Below are positions 54,809 to 64,000 of a stretch of DNA of 64,000 nt, piece after piece (the first letter of the stretch is position 1; every line of letters begins with the position of its first letter). Location of the stretch: contig JADFZW010000002.1 of the NCBI GenBank assembly GCA_015232355.1, positions 62,001-126,000 on the forward strand. The letters are read 5' to 3'. The DNA is from Oligoflexia bacterium (GTDB lineage: Bacteria > Bdellovibrionota > Bacteriovoracia > Bacteriovoracales > Bacteriovoracaceae). Position numbers and translations under genes: made by a program. The notes under the pieces were generated by a model. It was not told the origin of the DNA and made no database searches. It saw only the letters and a list, made by a program, of their open reading frames with translations.

Positions 54809-55207
54809 ATGACAACACCAATAAATTACCAAAGAAAAAACTTTCCATTTATTAAACAACAAATTACATATCAATGTAAGAAATTTGAAAAATATTTTTT
54901 ATCTAATCCAAAGATAGAATGCAAAATTTTTTATATTAGAGAAGGGTTTTATATAAAGATCACATTAATTTCTGGGAATAAGTATTTTCATGGAATAGCA
55001 CGTGGACCACAATTAGAAATTTGTATTAACGATGCTATCAATCGTCTTAGTAAAATGATAAAAAATGATAAGAATATATTTTTAAGAAGAAACGGGAGTG
55101 CTCCAATAAATAATTTTAATTTATTTCTTTTTCCTACAGATGCGACTATCAATCCAGAAATATTTAAAATTGAACCTACGATTTCACAAACGTGTTTTGC
55201 AGTTTAA
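54809..55207 (+). CDS. Ribosome hibernation factor (HPF/RaiA)-like protein
   Basis: 132 residues. The pattern FEKYFLSNPKIECKIFYIRE, ITLISGNKYFHGIARG and ICINDAINRLSKMIKNDK follows the beta-alpha-beta-beta-beta-alpha fold of HPF/YfiA, with the family's AID-x-A-x-DKL segment changed to CINDAINRL. Similarity is weak, but size and order fit. Such proteins bind the 30S subunit and inactivate ribosomes in stress. GGAGA is upstream of the ATG. A short unrelated tail follows the domain. Confidence 0.5.
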   Translation: MTTPINYQRKNFPFIKQQITYQCKKFEKYFLSNPKIECKIFYIREGFYIKITLISGNKYFHGIARGPQLEICINDAINRLSKMIKNDKNIFLRRNGSAPINNFNLFLFPTDATINPEIFKIEPTISQTCFAV

Positions 55208-55239
55208 GAAATCATTTTAAAATTGAAAGACAATAATCT

Positions 55240-55920
55240 TTATTCTGAAAAAACATAACCGCAACATCTTCGAGAATTGATCAGAGTTGTACACTCAGGG
55301 AAATTAATTTTTTTCTTAAGTTTGCCAATGGCCACATCAACAACATTTGAACTAGTACTACAATTATATCCCCATACTAAATCCAGCAATTCAGTTCGAG
55401 AATAAACTTTTTTAGGATTTTTTAAAAAAATAGTTATCAATTTAAACTCATATGGGCTCAAATAGATCATCTTTCCATTACGCTGTAATCTTTGGCATTC
55501 AAGATCTAGGGTAATATCTTGAAAATTGATAATTTTCTCAGAAGAATTATTTTTGGCAAAAAGTTTTTGAATTCTAAGATTTAATTCTTGAAATTGAAAT
55601 GGCTTTTCCAAGTAATCATCGGCACCCATTTCTAGGCCACTGATTCGATTAAGTGATCCAGACAAAGCGCTGAGAATTATAATTTTTATCTGCGGAGCAA
55701 TTTCTTTAATATTGGTAATAAATTTAACAGAATCTAATTTACCAATCATTCTATCCATTATTAAGATATCAAAATTTTGCTGTGAAAGTGCTTCAATAAA
55801 ATCATTGATTGAATTAAAACCCTCTACAACACCAAATTCCATCTTTAATCCAGTTGTAATGAAATTTGATACTCGTAAATCATCTTCTAAAATTGCAATT
55901 CTGCTTGTAATATTATTCAT
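55240..55920 (-). CDS. OmpR/PhoB-family response regulator
   Basis: 226 residues. Receiver domain with acidic residues in IAILEDDLRV, phospho-acceptor Asp in ILIMDRMIGKLD, Ser in ILSAL and Lys in LEKPFQ, followed by a winged-helix DNA-binding domain (LSPYEFKLITIFLKNP, SRTELLDLVWGY). It should regulate transcription of nearby or distant genes. Divergent from the giant kinase gene; no clear operon partner kinase. Confidence 0.9.
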   Translation of the reverse strand: MNNITSRIAILEDDLRVSNFITTGLKMEFGVVEGFNSINDFIEALSQQNFDILIMDRMIGKLDSVKFITNIKEIAPQIKIIILSALSGSLNRISGLEMGADDYLEKPFQFQELNLRIQKLFAKNNSSEKIINFQDITLDLECQRLQRNGKMIYLSPYEFKLITIFLKNPKKVYSRTELLDLVWGYNCSTSSNVVDVAIGKLKKKINFPECTTLINSRRCCGYVFSE

Positions 55921-56285
55921 ATCAATTTTGCACTCCCATCATTTATTATTTACATCTTTAATTAATGATAATAACTGTGACGGCCTTTTATTAGTTTTAT
56001 GTTTAACGGGTTTATACAGTAAAAAAGTACTTTTTCATAGTAAAAATAAATAATAAGTTAATATATTGTTTTTTACTAAATAGTAATGATTTAAAAATTA
56101 TTTTAAATTTATTTATTTGAACAAAATTACGCATAAATTTGAAATAAAGAAACAAAAAATAGAAACAAAAAAGCTAAATAGGTGCTAGCAAAATACCGAA
56201 AACTATTTGCTGATAAATGTTGATAATTACTCCTAAAGTATAAATATAGAGCTAAAAACAGAGTTAAAAAGTTGGGGATTTTTTC
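55921..56285. promoter_or_regulatory. Divergent region between the OmpR-type regulator and the giant kinase
   Basis: 365 bases, no gene. A palindromic AAAAAGTACTTTTT (56023-56036) and nearby AGTAAAAA repeats could be an operator. TTGGGGATTTTTTC before 56286 is the ribosome site of the giant kinase. Confidence 0.35.
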
Positions 56286-59200
56286 ATGACAATTAAAATA
56301 CCTGGATACAAAGACATTGAAGTGATTTATGAAAGCAAAGAGACATCTGTCTTTAAGGCCATAAGTGAGAATAACAATGAAAGTGTTGTTTTCAAAATTG
56401 CCACTGGAAAATCCAGTGAAAAGTTCAAACAAAAGGCAACCTATGAACATGAAGGTCATATATTAAAAAAGCTCAATGAGTCAGTAATTGATGGCATTCC
56501 TTATTGTATAGGTATGGACGAGATTGATGGTCATATCATGCTTATCCTTCGCTATGGAGGAAAATCATTAGCAAGTTATATGGAAAAAAAGGGGCCACTG
56601 CCAATTGAAGTATTTTTAAAATTGGCCATTCAAATTTCAAATATTTTAGGACGAATTCATCAAAACAATATCATTCACAAAGATATTAAACCATCTAATA
56701 TATTGATAGAAGAAAATAATAATAAAATGTATATAGTTGATTTTAATATTTCAACTTTGCTATCTAGAGAGAATGAAAATGTCATAAATTCTAAAACATT
56801 AGAGGGATCTCTTCCATACATGTCTCCTGAACAAACTGGACGAATGAATCGCGCTATTGATTATCGTTCAGATTTTTATTCATTAGGTATAAGTTTTTAT
56901 CAAATGCTAACCGGAACACTTCCTTTTCATTCTGAGAATTTCCTAGATTTTGTTCATGCTCATATTGCTAAAAAACTTCCAGCAATTTCTGAATCAAGAA
57001 AAGATGTACCAGAAATGATTTCTTTAATTATTGAAAAATTAACCGCTAAAAATGCGGAAGATCGTTATCAAACATCATTTGGTTTAAACAGAGATCTAGA
57101 GCTCTGTCTTTCAATGTGGCAAAATGATGGTAAAATTAGCAATTTCCCCTTAGGAGAAATAGATCGATCAAATCGCTTTGAACTTCCTCAAAAATTATAT
57201 GGAAGGCAAACACAAATAGATTTACTTTTGGAAACCTTTAAAAAAGTTTGTAAAGGACAAGTTCACTTTTTAAGTGTGAGTGGTCCATCAGGAATTGGTA
57301 AAACTTCACTAATTCATGAAGTCCATCGCCCCATTGTAGCTAGTTTTGGGCTTTTCATGTCAGGAAAATTTGAGCAATTTAAAAGAGATGTTCCTTTTTC
57401 AGCTCTAAAACAGGCTTTAGAAGAACTTTCTAAACAATTGCTGATGATGAAGGAAGAAGATCTCGTACATCTTAAATCTCAACTGGAAAAAAATTTAGGA
57501 GTATATGGAAGAGTTATTACTGAATTTGTACCAAAATTAGAAGTTGTATTTGGAAAACTACCTGAGCTTGATCGCCTGACTCCCGCTGAGGCTATGAATC
57601 GTTTTAATCTTAATGTTTTAAAATTTTTTCAAGTAATCGCCACACGCAAACATCCAGTAGTAATGTTTATCGATGATTTACAATGGGCAGATAGCGCCAG
57701 TATGAATCTTTTTAAAACATTATTATTTTCAGATGAAATAAAACACTTACTCTTTATTGGTGCCTATCGTGACAATGAAGTAGATTCACAACATCCGATA
57801 ATTCATATCATTAACGATTTTAAAGAAAAAAAATTACCATTGGAAATTATAGATGTCGCTCCTTTAGAAAAAGATCATTTATTGGAATTGATTGGAGATA
57901 TGTTTAGCAAGAATAAGGATAGTGATGATCTAAATAAACTTGCTGAAATCACTCTCAAAAAAACTAAAGGGAATCCATTTTTTGTTGGTGAATTCCTAAA
58001 ATCACTATATCGTGAAAAAATAATTAATTTTAATCTAAAAACTGGTGAATGGAATTGGGAAATAGATAAAATTTTAGATCTTAAAGTATCTGATAACGTT
58101 GTTACATTAATGGTTGATCGTCTAAAACGCTTCGACAAAACAACTCAACAATTATTAATGCTCGCAAGTTGTATTGGATGTAACTTTTCTCTCAATATAC
58201 TCTCGATAATTTCCAAAATGTCTTATCGAGATGTCGCCTCAAAGCTTTGGCCAGCACTAGAAAATGGTCTAATTATTCCATTGGGATCAGACTTTAATTT
58301 GATTCAAGGACAACTTGATCAAGAGTTTTTTCAAAATGCAAAGGATGAGGATTTTGCTGAATTAGATATTAATTATCGCTTTGTTCATGATCGAATTCAG
58401 CAAGGAGCAAATCAATTAATCGATGTTAATGAAAAGCAAAAGATCCATCTGGAGATGGCCCGATTGTATATGGAAAAACTCTCTCCAGAGCAAAAGTTAG
58501 AGAAATTTTTTGATATTGCAAATCACTACAATCAAGCGATTTCAATTATTGAATCACAAGAAGAAAAGGATACTATTCGAGAATTAAATTATCAGGCGGC
58601 AGTTAAAGGAATTGCTTCCATGGCATTTGGGCCAGCACTTAACTATATTAGAATCGCAGATGAGCTAGCGGAAAAAAGAGCGAACAGTGAACAAAGAAAA
58701 AATTTCTGGGAGATAGATCATCAAAAAGCATTTAAACATGCTTCCATCAGAATTGAATGTGAGTATCTCAATTGTAATTTTGATGTTGCTAGAGATTTAG
58801 CATTAAAGGATCTAGATTATTGTAATAATCCAAACGAAAGAATTGAATTAGAAATCCATCTAATAACTCTTCATGCAACTCAATCTAAAAATAAAGAAGC
58901 ATGCATCTATGCTCTACAAGCATTTGAACTTTTGGGAATAAGGGAACGTCTTAATGCTGGAAGAATCCGTTTTGTAATAGTGTTACTTTGGATGATTTTT
59001 AAACTAAGAAATTATAATCCTGAAGACCATTTAAATGATTCTGAAATGACTGATAAAAGAATGATAAAGTCATTAGATGTTCTCTCTGCTTTGGGACCCG
59101 CTGGATATATCTACAACATTGAACTAGTAATGATAATAGCAATGCGAATTTTGGTTTACACGGCACCACTTGGTGTTTCTGTTTACACTAGCTTTTTATC

Positions 59201-62200
59201 AGCAGCACTTGGAGCATTTGAAATTACTTTTATTCATCGTTTTCAGAGGGGGAAAAGATGTTTGGATGCTTCTTTGAAATTTCTTGAGCGATTTCCAAAT
59301 GATAAAGTAAAAGGTCGTGTTTATATGATTCATAATCACTTAACTGTTCATGCATATCTTGATCATGAGACTGCTATTGAAATTGCTCATCAAGGAATGA
59401 TTGCAGGTTTAAATGCTGGCGATAGTGTCTATGCTGCTACCAACGAATCCGCTCGAGCATTTAATTATTTTTTTGCTGGAATATCTATTGATAGAGTTGA
59501 AAAATTAGCACAACAGGCATTTGAAGTTAGTACAAAATTACATGTTTATGAAATGATGTGGGGGATTCATAATCTAAAGCAAACAGCACGTTGTATTGCT
59601 GGTAAAACAAATGATGGTAAAAAAAATAAAGAGGGACGTTATACTCTTGATGATGAAACATTTAAAGAATCAGAACTTGATTATATACTCAGAAATCACC
59701 GTACAATGCGTGTAATATGTTCTTGTGAACAAGCTGTACGATCGCTTATTTTTGGAGAATATCAAATAGTTCTCGATGCTCTCTCAAAATATTGGGATTG
59801 GCCTGTGGCCTTGGCGGGATCTATGGCGGTACCATTTAACTTTGTTAATATGGCCCTTTGTATGGGACAACTGGCACCTAAAAAATCATTTATCAGAAAA
59901 TTATTTTGGAAAGCAACTCTTCTTTTTGGATTATGGAAATTAAAAGTACATACTAAACATGGTAGTGGCCCAGAAAACTTAACTACTTTTTATCATTTAG
60001 CACGTGCGGGTTATTATTTAGTATGTGGGAAAACAAAGAAAGCAGAAAAAGAATTTAAAGAGACTATTGCTGACTCAGAAAAATTTAATTACAACCTTTA
60101 CGTTGGATTAGCATCCGAAATGTTGGCAACCATTGCACTTTCTAGAGGTGATTTGCAAGATGCTGAAAACCATTTTGATAAGTGTGTGAATGGTTATACT
60201 AAATTTGGTGCCAAAGCAAAACTTAATCATTTACAAGAGACTTATGGACGTTTGGTTAATGTCAATTTTAATTTCCATGAAAACAAAGACAACAACAATG
60301 ATCATGCTAAAAATGGATCACATGGATCACATGGAAAAATAGAGAAGCCTTCTCTTGAATCCATAACTATTTCTAGCACTATTAGTGATCAGACTCTGTC
60401 GGGCGGCCATTCCATGGTGGATCAACAAACAATAATTCAATTGTCACAAGTTATTTCGGGTGAAATTGTATTAGAAAAATTGCTCGATAAGATAATTAAA
60501 ATTTTACAAAAAAATGCTGGTGCCACAAGAATTATTTTTTTACAACATCTTAATGATGAATCACAAGCACTACATATTCGAGCAGAGGTTGATCAAGAAG
60601 GTCCAATACATGTATTACATGATCGTTTATTTATAGAAGCGACTGATCTATCTCACACCGTAGTAAATTATGTTGCTAAAACCAAAGAAATGGTGATCGA
60701 AAATAATATTTCCGAGCAAGGTCAGTTTTTGAGCGATCCGTATATAGAAAAAAGCAAACCAAAATCATTACTATGTATTCCGATCATCCATCAAACAAAA
60801 CTTTGTGGAATTTTATATTTTGAAAACAATCTTGTGAGTGGTGCTTTCACTAGTGATCGTGTGGAACTCTTGTTGATGTTATCTTCTCAAATGGCAGTTT
60901 CTATTGAGAATTCACTTCTTTGTCGAACACTAGAGCAAAAAGTAGAAGAGCGCACAGAGGAATTACGTAAAAAAACTGCTGATGTTAATTCTATGTTTGA
61001 AAACTTAAAACAAGGGGTTTTCCTCATTCAAGAGGGAAATATAATTCATCATGAATATTCTATTTTCATGGAAGAAGTTTTTGAAACAAAACAAATTGGT
61101 GGAATGAATGCAATAGATCTACTTTTTAAAGATAGTAGTGTGGGACCAGATCAGATATCTCAAATGAGTAGTGTTTTAAGTAGTTGCATAGGTGAAACTA
61201 CATTAAATTATTCACTCAATGTCCATTTATTAATAAATGAATTTTCTAAGACCTTATCTAATGGTCAAACAAAAATAATAGAACTCGATTGGAATCCAAT
61301 TGTTTTTAATGATAATATTGAAAAAATCATGGTTACCTTAAGAGATGTTACTGAGAATAGAAAATTAAAGCAAGAAGCTGAAAATCAAAGAACAGAGTTA
61401 AAAATAATTAGCAGTTTATTATCAGTCCCAGCTGAAGAATTAGATGTTTATTTTAAATCCACTCTACAATATATAGAGGAGAGCAGAGCTATTATTCAAA
61501 ATAAACAAACAAGTAATGACAATAAAAATGATCAAAACGCTTTGAATATTTTATTTAGGAATATGCATACAATCAAAGGTAATTCTAGACAAATGAATTT
61601 TAACCTAGTTAAAGATCAAGCACATCAGACTGAACAATACTACAGTTACTTAAAAGAAAATAAAGAAAGTAAAGATGTTTTATGGGATCATCGTAAAATG
61701 CTTTTAGAATTAGAAGAAGTTTATCAAAGCATAGAAAAATATCACAAGACATATCAAGACAAACTTCAATCTCTTGGTGGTAAAAACAAAGTTGCAACAA
61801 AAGTTATGGATAATGATCTTTTTGAATTACTCAAATCTGATCCAAAATACTCTTACATGTTGAATAGCAAAACCATCAAAGATATTTTAAGTGTTACTTT
61901 GAATGGACTTTCAGCTCTATCTCAAACAGTGGGTAAAAAAATTCCTACTATAAATATCGAGGATAATAAGATTAGATTTAAAGAGGAAGTAACATCGTTA
62001 TTTAATGATTGTTTTATGCATTTGTTCTCTAATTCCCTTGAACATGGAATAGAATCTGCTGAGGAAAGAGTAAAAAATGGAAAAAATCCAAGTGGTAATA
62101 TTTATTTAAAAGTGGATAAAGAAGATACTAATGTTGTATTGAAATTCTGGGATGATGGACGCGGTTTGAATTTAGAAAAAATAAAACAAAAACTTGTAAA

Positions 62201-62474
62201 AAATAATTTAAAATCAACAGAAGATTTAAAGTATCTTTCAAAAATTCAAATTGCGGAAGCAATATTTTTACCTGGATTTTCTACTAAAGATAGCACTTCA
62301 GATATTTCAGGAAGAGGAATAGGAATGAATTCCGTTCAAAGTTTACTTGAAAAATCTGGAGGGAATATATCAATTTCTGTTGATGATAATAATCGAGCAA
62401 CCTTTATTATAAAACTACCAGCTAACTTAGCGATTAGCATTGGTGCTAATAATAAATTAGTTAAGGTGGCATAG
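56286..62474 (+). CDS. Giant Ser/Thr kinase - AAA - GAF - HPt - CheA-like ATPase hybrid
   Basis: 2062 residues, no membrane segment. Residues ~1-270: protein kinase with HKDIKPSNIL (His ~133), DFN for DFG and GSLPYMSPEQTGR. ~295-560: AAA_16/NB-ARC-like ATPase, Walker A SGPSGIGKTS near 335. ~600-1350: helical, TPR-like. ~1380-1550: GAF. ~1575-1700: PAS-like. ~1760: HPt motif RNMHTIKGNSRQ. ~1905-2055: HATPase with CheA-type N-box LFSNSLEHGIESAEERVKNG and GRGIGMNSVQ. CheA P2 and CheW-binding P5 domains are absent. Usual relatives have ordinary HisKA in place of HPt. GGGG lies eight bases before the ATG; the next gene starts two bases after the stop. Confidence 0.88.
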   Translation: MTIKIPGYKDIEVIYESKETSVFKAISENNNESVVFKIATGKSSEKFKQKATYEHEGHILKKLNESVIDGIPYCIGMDEIDGHIMLILRYGGKSLASYMEKKGPLPIEVFLKLAIQISNILGRIHQNNIIHKDIKPSNILIEENNNKMYIVDFNISTLLSRENENVINSKTLEGSLPYMSPEQTGRMNRAIDYRSDFYSLGISFYQMLTGTLPFHSENFLDFVHAHIAKKLPAISESRKDVPEMISLIIEKLTAKNAEDRYQTSFGLNRDLELCLSMWQNDGKISNFPLGEIDRSNRFELPQKLYGRQTQIDLLLETFKKVCKGQVHFLSVSGPSGIGKTSLIHEVHRPIVASFGLFMSGKFEQFKRDVPFSALKQALEELSKQLLMMKEEDLVHLKSQLEKNLGVYGRVITEFVPKLEVVFGKLPELDRLTPAEAMNRFNLNVLKFFQVIATRKHPVVMFIDDLQWADSASMNLFKTLLFSDEIKHLLFIGAYRDNEVDSQHPIIHIINDFKEKKLPLEIIDVAPLEKDHLLELIGDMFSKNKDSDDLNKLAEITLKKTKGNPFFVGEFLKSLYREKIINFNLKTGEWNWEIDKILDLKVSDNVVTLMVDRLKRFDKTTQQLLMLASCIGCNFSLNILSIISKMSYRDVASKLWPALENGLIIPLGSDFNLIQGQLDQEFFQNAKDEDFAELDINYRFVHDRIQQGANQLIDVNEKQKIHLEMARLYMEKLSPEQKLEKFFDIANHYNQAISIIESQEEKDTIRELNYQAAVKGIASMAFGPALNYIRIADELAEKRANSEQRKNFWEIDHQKAFKHASIRIECEYLNCNFDVARDLALKDLDYCNNPNERIELEIHLITLHATQSKNKEACIYALQAFELLGIRERLNAGRIRFVIVLLWMIFKLRNYNPEDHLNDSEMTDKRMIKSLDVLSALGPAGYIYNIELVMIIAMRILVYTAPLGVSVYTSFLSAALGAFEITFIHRFQRGKRCLDASLKFLERFPNDKVKGRVYMIHNHLTVHAYLDHETAIEIAHQGMIAGLNAGDSVYAATNESARAFNYFFAGISIDRVEKLAQQAFEVSTKLHVYEMMWGIHNLKQTARCIAGKTNDGKKNKEGRYTLDDETFKESELDYILRNHRTMRVICSCEQAVRSLIFGEYQIVLDALSKYWDWPVALAGSMAVPFNFVNMALCMGQLAPKKSFIRKLFWKATLLFGLWKLKVHTKHGSGPENLTTFYHLARAGYYLVCGKTKKAEKEFKETIADSEKFNYNLYVGLASEMLATIALSRGDLQDAENHFDKCVNGYTKFGAKAKLNHLQETYGRLVNVNFNFHENKDNNNDHAKNGSHGSHGKIEKPSLESITISSTISDQTLSGGHSMVDQQTIIQLSQVISGEIVLEKLLDKIIKILQKNAGATRIIFLQHLNDESQALHIRAEVDQEGPIHVLHDRLFIEATDLSHTVVNYVAKTKEMVIENNISEQGQFLSDPYIEKSKPKSLLCIPIIHQTKLCGILYFENNLVSGAFTSDRVELLLMLSSQMAVSIENSLLCRTLEQKVEERTEELRKKTADVNSMFENLKQGVFLIQEGNIIHHEYSIFMEEVFETKQIGGMNAIDLLFKDSSVGPDQISQMSSVLSSCIGETTLNYSLNVHLLINEFSKTLSNGQTKIIELDWNPIVFNDNIEKIMVTLRDVTENRKLKQEAENQRTELKIISSLLSVPAEELDVYFKSTLQYIEESRAIIQNKQTSNDNKNDQNALNILFRNMHTIKGNSRQMNFNLVKDQAHQTEQYYSYLKENKESKDVLWDHRKMLLELEEVYQSIEKYHKTYQDKLQSLGGKNKVATKVMDNDLFELLKSDPKYSYMLNSKTIKDILSVTLNGLSALSQTVGKKIPTINIEDNKIRFKEEVTSLFNDCFMHLFSNSLEHGIESAEERVKNGKNPSGNIYLKVDKEDTNVVLKFWDDGRGLNLEKIKQKLVKNNLKSTEDLKYLSKIQIAEAIFLPGFSTKDSTSDISGRGIGMNSVQSLLEKSGGNISISVDDNNRATFIIKLPANLAISIGANNKLVKVA

Positions 62475-62476
62475 AA

Positions 62477-63802
62477 ATGCTAGATGAAAAAAAATCTTTT
62501 GGGCCCATCGGTCCCATCATTGTTATTACCGGAGAGGGTGGAGGTGGTCATAAAGCAGCTTCAAATGCCGTGATAGATGCTCTAAAAGATGTCTACGGAA
62601 AAGAAAATATTTATGAGATGGAACCCCTACACAATAGAATGTGTGGTATGGAGAAATTATATAATCGATTTTGCGAACTAGAATGGTGGAATATATTAAA
62701 AGGTTTTACAGCATTTCAAAGGCCATACGATTACTTCCTCAGCTGGTATAATGGGGAAAGAATTGCTGAGAGAATAAAAAAAATTTCATCTCCCAGTCCG
62801 TCCATGATTATTACTGTTCATCCATTTGCCACCAAAGCATATCAACTATTGGCCATAGAGTTGAAAATTCCACTAGTAATTATTCCTACCGATTTTGATC
62901 CAGTGATGTGCTTAGGAGTTGATAATAACAGAGAGAAAATGAAAGATGTCTATATTTTTTTACCATTATCGCAAAATCAAAATGAAGATATTTACAAGAT
63001 AGTTTGTAATACTAAAATAGGATTTAGAGAAGAGAATGTGAGATTTGTTGGTTATCCAGTTAGATCAGCAATTGAACGCATTGCCATTACTAAAACTTTA
63101 CAGAACTCAAATGGTGATGTGAAATTACAACAAAAATTAGAACAAGAATTACAACAATTAAAAGATAATTATGGAATACAAGAGAGAGATAAAACTATTT
63201 TTATTTCCATAGGAGCTGAAGGATGGGGAAGAGATGCCATTTTTGATTATATAAAAATTATTAATGATAATATCGAAATGTTATCACAAAGAAATAAGTA
63301 TCATATCATCGTGGCCACTGGTAAAAATAAAAAATTAGCGGATGAATTAAAGTTAATAGAAGAGGAGATTTTAAATAAGAATGTAAGAGTATGTGTACAT
63401 ATAGAAGGGTGGTTAACCGCAGAAGAATATGCCAAGCGCCTGCTCATTAGCATCCCAATACTTAAACCAGGTGGATCAGCAACAGGAGAAGTTATAGCAC
63501 TTCAAAAACCAGTGATATTAAAAAGTGATTCTTCTGATGGATTACGATGGGAGAGATATAATTTAAAAATACTTAAAAAATTACAATTAGGATATCCGTT
63601 ACTTCCAATGAAAAATAGAAAAGTGGATGCAAAAAATTTCATAGAGGTATTACAACAATACGAAACCGACAATAACTTAAAAGATAATCATACACTTAAA
63701 CTTAAAGCTAATTTTAAACAAAACATTTTATTCAGTGAATGTCTGCAAAAAGAAATTAAAAATATTTTGGAAAAAAAACTAAATCAAAAAAATATAGCAT
63801 AA
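62477..63802 (+). CDS. MGDG-synthase-like GT28 glycosyltransferase
   Basis: 441 residues, GT-B fold. The N-terminal ITGEGGGGHKAASNAVIDAL is the hallmark of monogalactosyldiacylglycerol synthases and UgtP-type glycolipid glycosyltransferases; the C-terminal nucleotide-sugar part has ILKPGGSATGEVIALQKPVI. It should attach a sugar to diacylglycerol or another lipid at the inner membrane face. The start is two bases after the giant-kinase stop, so the two are translationally coupled and may act together. Confidence 0.85.
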   Translation: MLDEKKSFGPIGPIIVITGEGGGGHKAASNAVIDALKDVYGKENIYEMEPLHNRMCGMEKLYNRFCELEWWNILKGFTAFQRPYDYFLSWYNGERIAERIKKISSPSPSMIITVHPFATKAYQLLAIELKIPLVIIPTDFDPVMCLGVDNNREKMKDVYIFLPLSQNQNEDIYKIVCNTKIGFREENVRFVGYPVRSAIERIAITKTLQNSNGDVKLQQKLEQELQQLKDNYGIQERDKTIFISIGAEGWGRDAIFDYIKIINDNIEMLSQRNKYHIIVATGKNKKLADELKLIEEEILNKNVRVCVHIEGWLTAEEYAKRLLISIPILKPGGSATGEVIALQKPVILKSDSSDGLRWERYNLKILKKLQLGYPLLPMKNRKVDAKNFIEVLQQYETDNNLKDNHTLKLKANFKQNILFSECLQKEIKNILEKKLNQKNIA

Positions 63803-63813
63803 TCATCCATAGC

Positions 63814-63845
63814 AAATATTTAAATATTTAAATATTTAAATATTT
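63814..63845. repeat. Four tandem AAATATTT units
   Basis: The palindromic octamer AAATATTT repeated four times just after the glycosyltransferase stop. It can fold into a weak hairpin; function unknown. Confidence 0.9.
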
Positions 63846-63930
63846 AGTTTGTATCTTTGTATGTTACATTTTATAATCAATTACATTTTTTATATTTTAT
63901 AAATTAGTTATAACTACAAGGAGAGAAATT

Positions 63931-64000
63931 ATGATGAGAGTTGCTGTTTTCTTATTAGCTTTTTCTTTTGCTAATATCTATTATTCAAATGTTATTGCAG
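63931..64000 (+). CDS. Start of an exported protein (truncated by window end)
   Basis: AAGGAGAG followed by ATGATG begins a frame that encodes a short basic start and a hydrophobic stretch ending near NVIA, a Sec signal peptide. The gene runs off the window, so no function can be given. Confidence 0.6.
   Translation, partial: MMRVAVFLLAFSFANIYYSNVIA

Noticed and set aside
1..64000. tRNA and rRNA genes
   Set aside because: All intergenic spaces were read for tRNA T-arm and acceptor patterns and rRNA motifs by eye; none was found. A covariance search would be decisive.

Overview
The window is AT-rich chromosomal DNA (roughly 30% GC by eye) from a Gram-negative bacterium. It carries outer-membrane and lipoprotein genes, a Tad/Flp pilus secretin, the succinylase branch of lysine/DAP synthesis (dapA-dapD, dapB), GlmU, Lon, RlmH and GpmI. 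The mix of a Tad pilus, CheY/CheX, a very large Ser/Thr-kinase/histidine-kinase hybrid and many singly encoded exported hydrolases suggests a deltaproteobacterial or Bdellovibrionota-like lineage with a predatory or host-associated life. That placement is inference; there is no rRNA in the window.

Layout. 1-9.7 kb: the end of moaC, then a leftward block glmU - uvrD/pcrA - AsmA-like - mtnA - ppx/gppA-like - cNMP-binding protein. 10-13.3 kb: lon, followed by an exported F-box-like gene broken by a frameshift. 13.3-15.2 kb: dCMP deaminase, then a CheY-CheX-small membrane protein operon. 15.2-26.1 kb: a leftward Tad pilus locus (Flp pilins, prepilin peptidase, TadE-like pseudopilins, CpaB, CpaC, a TadZ-TadA fusion and one TadB/C protein) ending in a YD-repeat exported protein and two small exported proteins. 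26.5-26.7 kb: a structured RNA that looks like 6S RNA. 26.7-28.9 kb: small proteins, one with a long Asn-His microsatellite, and a YifB/ComM N-terminal-domain protein.

29-34.9 kb: dapD-dapA, an anchored metallophosphatase, a sigma-54 promoter behind a perfect GC-rich palindrome driving a small zinc-ribbon gene, an FKBP, a lipoprotein and a transglutaminase-elicitor-like exported protein. 35.2-50.5 kb: an exported protein kinase-like protein, a porin-like protein, a Pls/PosA-type single-module NRPS, an exported zinc phospholipase C-like protein, a trypsin-like protease, an exported IucA/IucC-like protein and a second transglutaminase-like protein, interspersed with rlmH, gpmI and dapB. 50.7-64 kb: a signalling region with a hybrid histidine kinase interrupted by one in-frame amber codon, a second kinase, an HPF-like protein, an OmpR-type regulator, a 2062-residue kinase/AAA/GAF/CheA-like hybrid coupled to an MGDG-synthase-like glycosyltransferase, and the start of another exported protein.

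Two features run through the whole window. Microsatellites with unit lengths that are multiples of three sit inside many genes, including housekeeping ones, and encode low-complexity inserts. The tetramer GGCC is far more common than the base composition predicts. The most interesting biology is a set of exported proteins whose folds normally need cytosolic ATP or partners (protein kinase, IucA/IucC fold, F-box), which would make sense if they act inside another cell.
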